NCBI GenBank assembly: GCA_045533895.1
Contig: JAZSIT010000130.1
Location: 1 to 10,120, forward strand
Source of the DNA: SFLA01 sp045533895
Lineage (GTDB): Bacteria > Bacillota > Clostridia > Oscillospirales > CAG-382
Reading direction: 5' to 3'
Length of the DNA: 10,120 nt
Part shown: positions 1 to 5,979 of the stretch, piece by piece
Layout of the letters: each line of letters begins with the position of its first letter
How positions within the stretch are numbered: the stretch's first letter is position 1
The notes under the pieces: generated by a model
What the model was told of the DNA's origin: nothing
The model's database searches: none
The model's input: the letters and a program-made list of their open reading frames with translations, nothing else
Made by a program: the position numbers and the translations under genes

Positions 1-11
1 AATCTTTTCAT
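1..11 (-). CDS. Possible first codons of a gene leaving the left edge
   Basis: Only three codons plus two bases are visible on the minus strand, starting with ATG at 11-9 and reading Met-Lys-Arg. The case for a start is the Shine-Dalgarno-like AGGAG (complement of 17-21), five bases before the ATG. It follows a 154-base gap after the upstream lipoprotein gene, in the same direction. Too little is present to name a product; the Met-Lys-Arg opening would suit a secreted protein or lipoprotein like its neighbour, but that is a guess. Confidence 0.3.
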
Positions 12-100
12 AACTACTCCTGTCTAATGCGAACAGCCGTTATGCCGTTCCCATTTGTTTTCTAAATTGATCATATCATGCATTTGAGGTTTTGCCGCGG

Positions 101-116
101 TTTTTAGTGCTAAAAA
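101..116. repeat. Short AT-rich inverted repeat
   Basis: TTTTTAG and CTAAAAA form perfect 7-bp arms around a 2-base centre (TG) in the gap downstream of the lipoprotein gene. As RNA the loop is too small for a stable 7-bp hairpin and no U-run follows on the minus strand, so it is not a convincing terminator. It could be a protein-binding site or chance in AT-rich DNA. The rest of 1-165 shows no clear gene or strong promoter. Confidence 0.35.
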
Positions 117-165
117 GTTACTCAATGCCCGGTCTCGGCGCATGTTGTGTAATTTCGGCTTTTGC

Positions 166-1317
166 TTAATCTGTTTGCCCTGCTTCGTTTTCTATAAGAT
201 AATAAAACGAATTTCCAATGGAATCAACAGTTCCATCTATGCGATCAATGTTGGTTATATCACAAGTATCTGAATCAACACAAGTTATTGATCGCAAAGG
301 TATGAGAAATAATTGTTCTCTCTCTTCGTTGCCGTCTGAATATACAACCGTAAATGAAACTATATAAACCATACCTACAGCATTATACTCTCTGTGATAT
401 AAAGCTTCATTCGTGTCCGCTATTCGATACTTTACTATATCAACAACGCCCGGTTTGTCAGCATAGTATGCTTCAATTCTGGCTACAGCACCATAGAGAT
501 AATCGTCTAATGTAAGTTCCGGAATGTTATCGGGAACACAATCGTAATGATACATTCTATAAGGGTTACCGTATTTATCCACGTAGAATTCAATACATTT
601 AATACGAAAATTATTTGCGTAACAATCGAAAGTAACGATATATGCATCATTCATCCAAGGCATAATATCGATTATATAATCATCCATATTTTCGCCCGGG
701 AATAAAATATCCATATATTCCAAACAAAGATTCTTTGCAGTATCACCATCAACAATTTCGGTTTTTGGGTGCATATATTTTTCTAGTTCAGTTCGTTTTA
801 GATGAAACTCCAGAATTTTTCCGGTTTCTTCATCACAGAGCACACGGTAATTACCGTTACCGTATTCAATTCCCATTTGCTTTCGGCGTGTAGAATATTC
901 GTTTTGGAAATAAGGCATCATGAACTCAACGCCGAAAAAATTGAATGTTTTGGTTTCTCCCTTTCTCGCTTCATCCACGTATCTTTGCAATGTGGTATCA
1001 CTGTCAACCTCATTTAGTTTTGAAATATGATATTGATCCGACGTTGGTCCCACCGAGTGACCGACCAACACAGGAATAGGGTCGCCAACGAAAATAAGTT
1101 CGCTTTCTTCCGGCACGGATTCGTCGCTTTCGTCGGTGGATTCTATGCTTTCATCTGAAAACACTGTACTTTCATCGTCTGCGAATGATAATTCTTGTTC
1201 GCTGTTTACATCGTTTGAAACCGAAGTATCAAATTGGTTTTGGGCGTTACTCGTACTGATACACCCTGATAGAGAAAACGTTAATATAAATGCTAATAAA
1301 GCGGCTATTTTCTTCAT
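166..1317 (-). CDS. Lipoprotein of unknown function with acidic Ser/Glu linker
   Basis: A 383-residue exported lipoprotein. The N-terminus has two lysines, a hydrophobic stretch and the lipobox LSGC, with Cys19 as the expected lipidated residue, so the protein should be anchored on the outer face of the membrane. Residues of about 20-75 form a low-complexity linker rich in Ser, Glu and Asp (DES/STDES-type runs). The remaining ~300 residues look globular, with many Tyr and aromatic positions, and I recognise no family. The ATG at 1317 is preferred over an in-frame GTG at 1323 because AAGGAGG (complement of 1325-1331) lies 7 bases from the ATG but only 1 base or less from the GTG. A -10-like TATAGT (complement of 1335-1340) has only a weak -35 partner. 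Base composition looks more AT-rich by eye than the operon beside it. It is probably transcribed alone, after the rpiB terminator. Confidence 0.85.
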   Translation of the reverse strand: MKKIAALLAFILTFSLSGCISTSNAQNQFDTSVSNDVNSEQELSFADDESTVFSDESIESTDESDESVPEESELIFVGDPIPVLVGHSVGPTSDQYHISKLNEVDSDTTLQRYVDEARKGETKTFNFFGVEFMMPYFQNEYSTRRKQMGIEYGNGNYRVLCDEETGKILEFHLKRTELEKYMHPKTEIVDGDTAKNLCLEYMDILFPGENMDDYIIDIMPWMNDAYIVTFDCYANNFRIKCIEFYVDKYGNPYRMYHYDCVPDNIPELTLDDYLYGAVARIEAYYADKPGVVDIVKYRIADTNEALYHREYNAVGMVYIVSFTVVYSDGNEEREQLFLIPLRSITCVDSDTCDITNIDRIDGTVDSIGNSFYYLIENEAGQTD

Positions 1318-1370
1318 TTTCACCCCTCCTTGGCACTATATTAACACAATGCTTCTCTACAAATGTTAAC

Positions 1371-1405
1371 AAAATGTAAAATCCCGCGAGATTATCACGG
1401 GATTT
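1371..1405 (-). terminator. Intrinsic terminator after rpiB
   Basis: Read on the minus strand, AAATCCCG pairs with CGGGATTT across an 11-base loop. It is followed by a broken T-run (TTTT, AC, ATTTT) ending near 1371. It starts a few bases after the rpiB stop codon, so it should end the deoB-to-rpiB transcript. The T-run is imperfect, so some read-through into the lipoprotein gene is possible. Confidence 0.7.
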
Positions 1406-1411
1406 GACGGT

Positions 1412-1840
1412 TTATTCAAACATATTTACTCTGCGCTCGTGGCGGCCGCCCTCGAACTCGGTGGAAAGGAAAATATCTGCAAGAGTACAAGCCTTTTCCT
1501 CGCTCTCAACTATCTTTGCGCCGATGCAAAGAATGTTGGAATTATTGTGGCGGCGTGTCATCTCTGCGGAAAATTCATCGTGAAGCAGAGCGGCGCGTGC
1601 GCCTTTAATCTTATTTGCGGCGATAGACATACCGATACCCGTGGTACAGCACAGAATACCGAAATCAACGTCGCCTGCGGCAACCTTGTTTGCAACCTTG
1701 TGTGCGAAAACGGGGTAATCGCAGGAATCCTTGGAGTATGTACCCTCGTCGGAAACCTCATATCCCTTTGCGGTAAGGTGGTTTTTAAGTGTCTCTTTAA
1801 GGTCGTATGCGCCGTGGTCACAGCCGACAGATATTTTCAT
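1412..1840 (-). CDS. rpiB: Ribose-5-phosphate isomerase B (RpiB/LacAB family)
   Basis: Interconverts ribose-5-phosphate and ribulose-5-phosphate in the cytoplasm, linking nucleoside-derived pentose to the pentose phosphate pathway. The 142-residue length is typical of the family. Visible family features are the N-terminal GCDHGAYDLK (Asp8, His9), SCDYPVFA near 39-46, the catalytic-loop cysteine Cys65 in CCTTGIGMSIAANK, RRHNNSNIL with His98 (matching the sugar ring-opening histidine of E. coli RpiB), and the C-terminal EGGRHERRV. One oddity is CTTGIG where the family usually has CGTGIG, i.e. Thr66 for Gly; Cys65 and Thr67 are kept. The start overlaps the tsaB stop by four bases (ATGA), so it is the last gene of the operon and translationally coupled. 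The annotation is firm at family level. A sugar-isomerase relative with another substrate cannot be fully excluded, but operon context favours ribose-5-phosphate. Confidence 0.95.
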   Translation of the reverse strand: MKISVGCDHGAYDLKETLKNHLTAKGYEVSDEGTYSKDSCDYPVFAHKVANKVAAGDVDFGILCCTTGIGMSIAANKIKGARAALLHDEFSAEMTRRHNNSNILCIGAKIVESEEKACTLADIFLSTEFEGGRHERRVNMFE

Positions 1841-2532
1841 TTTAATTTTTCCTCTCTTTCCCGTTCTGCTTGGCTCGCCCGAAGATAAACGGGCTGTAAT
1901 TTATCACTGCTTATTGCTTTTCCTTGTGTATACGCTCTGTATCCTGCATAAGCTACCGAAAGCGCGTTCTGGTCGGCAGATGCAAAGGATGCAGGGAATA
2001 TTCTCTCGGTATCACCTGCGGCCTTCATAAACACCTTGGTGCCGTCACCGCAAACCATTACACGTCTTCCCGTCGCCTTCAGCTCCTCAAGAAGCTGTTC
2101 CGCACTTACAAGTCTGTCATCGCAGACTCTGCCGTTTTCTTCAAAAAGTGCGTTGTAAAGCTGATTTCTGCGGGCATCCATAACGGGGCATATAAGGTTG
2201 CCCGTGCCTGCAAGATTTTCGGCAATGGCTTCTAATGTGGAAACACCCACGCAGGGGATATTATTGGTAAACGCCAGCCCTTTAACGGTGGCGACCCCTA
2301 TTCTTACTCCCGTAAAGGATCCGGGACCAGCGCACACCGCGATAAGGCCTATATCCTTTATACTCGCCTCCATTGAGGAAAGTGCTTTGTCTATCATCGG
2401 CATAAGGTTTTCGCTGTGGGTAAGACGGTTTTTTACCGTAATAAGCGAATATTTGTCCGGAACGCCGTTTTCAAATGCAACTACTGCCGCAGACGCTGTC
2501 AGCGCAGTAGTATCAAGTGCAAGAACTAACAT
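1837..2532 (-). CDS. tsaB: tRNA N6-threonylcarbamoyladenosine biosynthesis protein TsaB
   Basis: TsaB (YeaZ) is the catalytically inactive ASKHA-fold partner of TsaD and TsaE in making t6A37 on ANN-decoding tRNAs. It acts in the cytoplasm as a scaffold. The 231-residue sequence shows the expected N-terminal LALDTTALTASAAV, then THSENLMPMID (about 38-48) and the family hallmark GPGSFTGVRIGVATVKGLAF (about 69-88). Its ATG lies inside the end of tsaE (7-base overlap), with AAGGAGG eight bases upstream. Its stop overlaps rpiB by four bases. In many Firmicutes tsaE-tsaB is followed by rimI and tsaD; here rpiB follows instead, so tsaD must be elsewhere. No truncation or frameshift is visible. Confidence 0.95.
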   Translation of the reverse strand: MLVLALDTTALTASAAVVAFENGVPDKYSLITVKNRLTHSENLMPMIDKALSSMEASIKDIGLIAVCAGPGSFTGVRIGVATVKGLAFTNNIPCVGVSTLEAIAENLAGTGNLICPVMDARRNQLYNALFEENGRVCDDRLVSAEQLLEELKATGRRVMVCGDGTKVFMKAAGDTERIFPASFASADQNALSVAYAGYRAYTQGKAISSDKLQPVYLRASQAEREREEKLK

Positions 2533-2945
2533 ATTATAAACCTCCTTGCAGTTTCGCCCAGCTTTTCAATAGTCACCTTCACCGCGTTTTCGGGTATGGC
2601 GAAGGGAATATTTTCGCTCCATTCCGCCAGGATTATTCCGTTTCTGTCTTCGTAATCGTAAAATCCCGTGGAGAACAGGTCGTCCTCATCCTTTATGCGG
2701 TACATATCAAAATGGAAAATGCTTATGTTTTCGCCAACGTATTCGTTTACGATGGCAAAGGTAGGGGAGTGGACCAACGGCAAGCACTCGGGCGCAAGAC
2801 ACTTTACAATTCCTCTTGAAAAAGCGGTCTTGCCTGCGCCCAAGTCACCGTAATACGCCACAAAATCGCCTTTTTTTAATTCTTTTGCGATTTCTTCGGC
2901 AATTCTCTCCGTCTCCTCCGGTGAATTGGATATATATTCTCTCAT
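2526..2945 (-). CDS. tsaE: tRNA threonylcarbamoyladenosine biosynthesis ATPase TsaE
   Basis: TsaE (YjeE) is the P-loop ATPase that drives cycling of the TsaB-TsaD complex during t6A synthesis. At 139 residues it has the usual length. Visible motifs are Walker A GDLGAGKT (33-40), the switch-like segment SPTFAIVNEY (60-69, with the conserved Thr62), the Walker-B-like HFDMYRI (78-84, Asp80) and AEWSE (107-111), which is characteristic of the family. Its start overlaps the pdp stop by four bases (ATGA) and its end overlaps tsaB by seven bases. It is therefore translationally coupled on both sides, in the middle of a nucleoside-salvage operon. Confidence 0.95.
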   Translation of the reverse strand: MREYISNSPEETERIAEEIAKELKKGDFVAYYGDLGAGKTAFSRGIVKCLAPECLPLVHSPTFAIVNEYVGENISIFHFDMYRIKDEDDLFSTGFYDYEDRNGIILAEWSENIPFAIPENAVKVTIEKLGETARRFIIC

Positions 2946-4261
2946 TTGCGTCCTCTTATGGTTTTGAATATAAGCGGCTTTTCCTCGGGAGGATTTTTGC
3001 CGATGGTAACGGAGCGGTACAATAATTCCATTCCGTTTTGCGCCTTTTCCACAGACGATGTGTAAAGGGTCGCAAGAGCTTCTCCCTCACGGATAAAGTC
3101 ACCCGTCTTTTTGTGAAGTATTATTCCTGCGCTGTGGTCGATAGGCGCGTCCTTTACGGTGCGGCCTGCGCCCAGAACCGCCGCCGCCTTGCCCACACCT
3201 TCCGTATCGGTCTTGGTAATATATCCCGTTTTCTCTGCTGCCAGAACAGCGGAAATATTACTCTCACGGAAAAGGGAGGTATCGAGTATATAATTTCCGT
3301 CACCGCCCATGGCGTCTATCATTTCTTTTAACTTATTCTTTGCGCTTCCGTCTGCGATAGTATGTCTTATTCTCTTTTCGCAATCGTTATATTCGCCGAT
3401 TCCCGATGCATACAGCATATTGGATGCAAGTGCAACGCACAGCTCGGTAAGATTCTTATCACCCTTGCCGCTTAATACCTCGGTTGCTTCGATAACCTCA
3501 AGGGAATTTCCTACGGCATTACCCAAAGGTACGTCCATATTGGTTATAAGCGCAACCGTCTTTTTGCCTGCACTTTCACCAATCTCAACCATCATTTCCG
3601 CCAGCTTCTCAGCCTGCTCGGGCTTCTTTATAAATGCGCCCGAACCGCACTTTACGTCAAGCACGATACAGTCGCTTCCTGCCGCCAGCTTTTTGGACAT
3701 TATGGATGCGGCGATAAGGGGAATACAATCAACGGTAGCAGTGACGTCACGAAGGGCGTACAGCTTTTTGTCCGCAGGTGCAAATGAGCCGCTTTGACCG
3801 ATAATACAAAGCCCCGTTTTGTTTACTACGTCTATGAATTCGTTTGCGGGAAGTGTGGTCTTTACTCCCTTTATGGATTCCAGCTTGTCAACTGTTCCGC
3901 CGGTGTGACCCAGCCCTCTGCCCGACATTTTCGCAACGGAAACACCGCAGTTTGCGGCGGCAACCATAGGCGCAACTATAAGTGACGTCTTGTCGCCTAC
4001 ACCGCCGGTAGAATGCTTATCCGCCTTTTTGCCCTTGATTGCGGAAAGGTCGGCAGTATCACCGGAATGTGCCATTGCGTCGGTAAGCAAAAAGGTCTCT
4101 TCCTTGGTCATACCCTTAAAATATACCGCCATAAGAAAAGCGGATATCTGGTAATCGGGTATTGACCCATCTGTCACGCCGGAAACGAAAAAGTTTATTT
4201 CTTCCTCGGAAAGCGCTTTTCCGCGCTGTTTTTTCTCAATAAGGTCGTACATTCTGAACAT
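2942..4261 (-). CDS. pdp: Pyrimidine-nucleoside phosphorylase
   Basis: Cleaves pyrimidine nucleosides with phosphate to a free base and (deoxy)ribose-1-phosphate in the cytoplasm. The 439-residue protein carries the phosphate-binding DKHSTGGVGDKTS (81-93) and the family signature SGRGLGHTGGTVDKLES (113-129). A central KKLYALRDVTATVDCIPLI and a C-terminal GIILHKKTGDFIREGEALA follow. The opening RMYDLI and the C-terminal half resemble the broad-specificity Bacillus-type Pdp more than E. coli thymidine phosphorylase DeoA, so uridine, deoxyuridine and thymidine are probable substrates; deoA is the alternative name. The start at 4261 is chosen because GGGAG (complement of 4270-4274) lies eight bases upstream, although Met4 is also a conceivable start. 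It follows cdd by 21 bases and overlaps tsaE by 4. Its ribose-1-phosphate product is the substrate of DeoB, encoded two genes upstream. Confidence 0.93.
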   Translation of the reverse strand: MFRMYDLIEKKQRGKALSEEEINFFVSGVTDGSIPDYQISAFLMAVYFKGMTKEETFLLTDAMAHSGDTADLSAIKGKKADKHSTGGVGDKTSLIVAPMVAAANCGVSVAKMSGRGLGHTGGTVDKLESIKGVKTTLPANEFIDVVNKTGLCIIGQSGSFAPADKKLYALRDVTATVDCIPLIAASIMSKKLAAGSDCIVLDVKCGSGAFIKKPEQAEKLAEMMVEIGESAGKKTVALITNMDVPLGNAVGNSLEVIEATEVLSGKGDKNLTELCVALASNMLYASGIGEYNDCEKRIRHTIADGSAKNKLKEMIDAMGGDGNYILDTSLFRESNISAVLAAEKTGYITKTDTEGVGKAAAVLGAGRTVKDAPIDHSAGIILHKKTGDFIREGEALATLYTSSVEKAQNGMELLYRSVTIGKNPPEEKPLIFKTIRGRK

Positions 4262-4282
4262 AATTTACGCTCCCTTTTAAAC

Positions 4283-4687
4283 TTAAAGTCCTGCAAAGGA
4301 ATTGGGAAGTATCTCTTCAAAATCAAACACGCGGAATTTCTGCCCGTCAATAACGCTTATAACCTTAAAATCTTCTTTGCAGAATTCGCGCATTACCTCA
4401 CGGCAAACACCGCAGGGCATACAAAGTGTTTTAATCTCTTCGCCCTTCTTTCCGCCCATCACCGCAATTGCCTCAAACTCTGTTTCGCCTGCTTCAACAG
4501 CCTTGAAAAAAGCAAGTCTTTCAGCACAGCAGGTGGGAGTAAAGGCGGCAGATTCCACGTTGCATCCGGTGTATATTTTTCCGCTTTTCGCTTTCAGCGC
4601 CGCTCCAACCGCAAAGTCGGAATAGGGGCAGTAGGAATTCTCACGAGCGGAGATGGATGCTAAAATAATATCGGTATAGTCAGCCAT
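4283..4687 (-). CDS. cdd: Cytidine deaminase
   Basis: Hydrolytically deaminates cytidine and deoxycytidine to uridine and deoxyuridine, feeding Pdp. The 134-residue length fits the small homotetrameric class. Visible features are YCPYSDFAVGAAL (19-31), the substrate-binding NVES (43-46, Asn43 and Glu45), the catalytic CAER (54-57: Cys54 as zinc ligand, Glu56 as proton shuttle) and PCGVC (91-95: Cys92 and Cys95 as the other zinc ligands). Three cysteine zinc ligands are typical of the tetrameric class, as opposed to the Cys/His set of the dimeric E. coli enzyme. The segment after NVES (AAFTPTC) differs from the commoner AS[YF]GLT[IS]C, but the catalytic residues are intact. Its ribosome binding site GGAGGAA (complement of 4694-4700) is inside the end of deoB, and only three bases separate the genes. 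Confidence 0.95.
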   Translation of the reverse strand: MADYTDIILASISARENSYCPYSDFAVGAALKAKSGKIYTGCNVESAAFTPTCCAERLAFFKAVEAGETEFEAIAVMGGKKGEEIKTLCMPCGVCREVMREFCKEDFKVISVIDGQKFRVFDFEEILPNSFAGL

Positions 4688-4690
4688 TTT

Positions 4691-5863
4691 TCATTCCTCC
4701 GTTATAAGGTTAAGAAAGCTTTTTCCGTTTTTCGGCTTTCTTGCGTTCAGTGCCTCCGCAACCGTTGCGGCAATATCGCAAAAGCCGTTGCGAAGACCTA
4801 TATCTGCAGGTACTATCTTTTTACCTGCCGCCAACAGGAAGGTGCGCTCTCTGCTGTGGTCGGTGCTGGGAGTAGCAGGATCGCAGCCGTGGTCGGAGGT
4901 TATGAGAAGCAGGTCGTTTTCCCGCATTTTTTCAAGGAATATTTTTAACGTCTTGTCAAAATCCGTAAGGGCGGACGCATATCCGTCCACATCGTTACGG
5001 TGGCCGTAGACCGAGTCAAAGTCAACCAGATTAACAAAACAAAGACCATTAAAATCTCTATCCGCCAGCTCAAGCAGCTTTTCCTGACCAATTTTATTAT
5101 TGCTTGCGGCAACAGCCTCGGTTATACCGCGTCCGGCGAAGATGTCCTTGATTTTGCCTACAGAAATTATGTCTTTTTCCTCGGCTTTCAAAATGTCAAG
5201 TACTGTTTCCTCAGGGGCAGGCAGCGAATAATCGTGGCGGTTTCCAGTTCGGAAAAAGCTTCCTATCTCGCCGTCAAAGGGACGGGCAATAACTCTTCCC
5301 ACGCCATGCTCACCTTTAAGCATCTCACGGGCTGTTTCGCAGCATTGGTATAGCTCCTCCACGGAAACATATTTTTCGTGTGCGGCTATCTGGAAAACGC
5401 TGTCTGCCGATGTGTATATTATCAGCTTTCCCGTTTCTATATGCTCTTTTCCGTAATCCTTAATTACTTCCGTTCCCGAATAAGGCTTGTTGCAAAGCCA
5501 GCCTCTGCCCACGCGGCTTGAAAACTCGTCAAGCAACTCTTTGGGAAATCCGTCGGGATAGGTAGGGAGAGGCTTTTCGGACACAACTCCGCATATCTCC
5601 CAATGTCCCACCGTGGTGTCCTTTCCCTTGGACAATTCGTCAAATGCGCCGTAAGCGCCCAGGGGCTTCTTTACCGCTTTTTCGGTAAGTCCTGCAACGG
5701 GTATGTTATACAGACCGAGGGATGCAAGGGTGGGGATCTCAAGCTTCTCGCTTTTGGTCAATGCTTTAAGGGTGTGGCTGCCTTTGTCGCCGTAAAGCTC
5801 GGCGTCGTCCATTTCACCGATACCAAGGCTGTCCAGTACCACAAGAAAAACTCTGTCAAACAT
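4691..5863 (-). CDS. deoB: Phosphopentomutase
   Basis: Interconverts (deoxy)ribose-1-phosphate and (deoxy)ribose-5-phosphate. It belongs to the alkaline-phosphatase superfamily and uses two divalent metals, usually Mn2+. The 390-residue length is standard. By alignment from memory with the Bacillus cereus enzyme, Asp11 (VVLDSLGIGE) is a metal ligand and Thr83 in GKDTTVGHWE is the phosphorylated residue. Asp283 and His288 (NLVDFDSVYGHR), Asp324-His325 (TSDHG) and His336 (STDHSRE) complete the metal site. SADS (152-155) and GNRHDY (207-212) are also conserved. All catalytic positions are intact. GGAGGT (complement of 5873-5878) sits nine bases before the ATG. It is the first gene of the operon, directly behind the promoter at 5904-5932, so its expression follows the palindrome in that promoter if that is an operator. 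Confidence 0.96.
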   Translation of the reverse strand: MFDRVFLVVLDSLGIGEMDDAELYGDKGSHTLKALTKSEKLEIPTLASLGLYNIPVAGLTEKAVKKPLGAYGAFDELSKGKDTTVGHWEICGVVSEKPLPTYPDGFPKELLDEFSSRVGRGWLCNKPYSGTEVIKDYGKEHIETGKLIIYTSADSVFQIAAHEKYVSVEELYQCCETAREMLKGEHGVGRVIARPFDGEIGSFFRTGNRHDYSLPAPEETVLDILKAEEKDIISVGKIKDIFAGRGITEAVAASNNKIGQEKLLELADRDFNGLCFVNLVDFDSVYGHRNDVDGYASALTDFDKTLKIFLEKMRENDLLLITSDHGCDPATPSTDHSRERTFLLAAGKKIVPADIGLRNGFCDIAATVAEALNARKPKNGKSFLNLITEE

Positions 5864-5885
5864 TTTTCACATACCTCCGTCAGTA

Positions 5886-5903
5886 TTATATACAGTTATA
5901 TAA
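5886..5903. repeat. AT-rich dyad at the predicted deoB transcription start
   Basis: TTATATA and TATATAA are perfect 7-bp arms around CAGT. The dyad lies just downstream of the deoB -10 box and covers the expected start of transcription (about 5897). It could be a second operator or only reflect local AT-richness; it is less convincing than the palindrome in the spacer. Confidence 0.35.
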
Positions 5904-5932
5904 ATTATAACAAACCCGTTTGTTTTAGTCAA
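5904..5932 (-). promoter_or_regulatory. Sigma-A-type promoter of the deoB operon
   Basis: On the minus strand the -35 box is TTGACT (complement of 5927-5932) and the -10 box is a perfect TATAAT (complement of 5904-5909), with 17 bases between them. It lies about 40 bases before the deoB start codon, with the ribosome binding site correctly placed downstream. This is the only strong promoter seen for the six-gene operon. Confidence 0.85.
5909..5924. promoter_or_regulatory. Operator-like palindrome in the deoB promoter spacer
   Basis: AACAAAC and GTTTGTT form perfect 7-bp arms around a 2-base centre (CC), filling the spacer between the -35 and -10 boxes. A repressor bound here would block RNA polymerase directly. 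It is not a good match to the catabolite-repression cre consensus, and I do not recognise it as the site of a named regulator. No regulator gene is adjacent in the window. Confidence 0.5.
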
Positions 5933-5933
5933 T

Positions 5934-5966
5934 AAAAAAAGAGCCGAATTAAATAATTCAGCTCTT
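5934..5966 (-). terminator. Intrinsic terminator of pnp
   Basis: On the minus strand AAGAGCTGAATT pairs with AATTCGGCTCTT (12 pairs, one a G-U wobble) around the loop ATTT. The T-run (complement of 5934-5940) follows at once. It starts 13 bases after the pnp stop codon. The T-run ends one base before the -35 box of the deoB promoter. Confidence 0.9.
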
Positions 5967-5979
5967 AAAAGATTTAATT

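Noticed and set aside
1318..1323. GTG start at 1323 for the left lipoprotein
   Set aside because: The Shine-Dalgarno sequence would abut the GTG with no spacer, while it is seven bases from the ATG at 1317.
1439..1888. Plus-strand open frame of 149 codons antisense to rpiB
   Set aside because: It is the shadow of rpiB, which has clear active-site motifs and operon coupling.
5904..5932. Catabolite-repression cre site in the deoB promoter
   Set aside because: The palindrome has the arms AACAAAC/GTTTGTT with a CC centre and lacks the TG....CG....CA pattern of cre sites.
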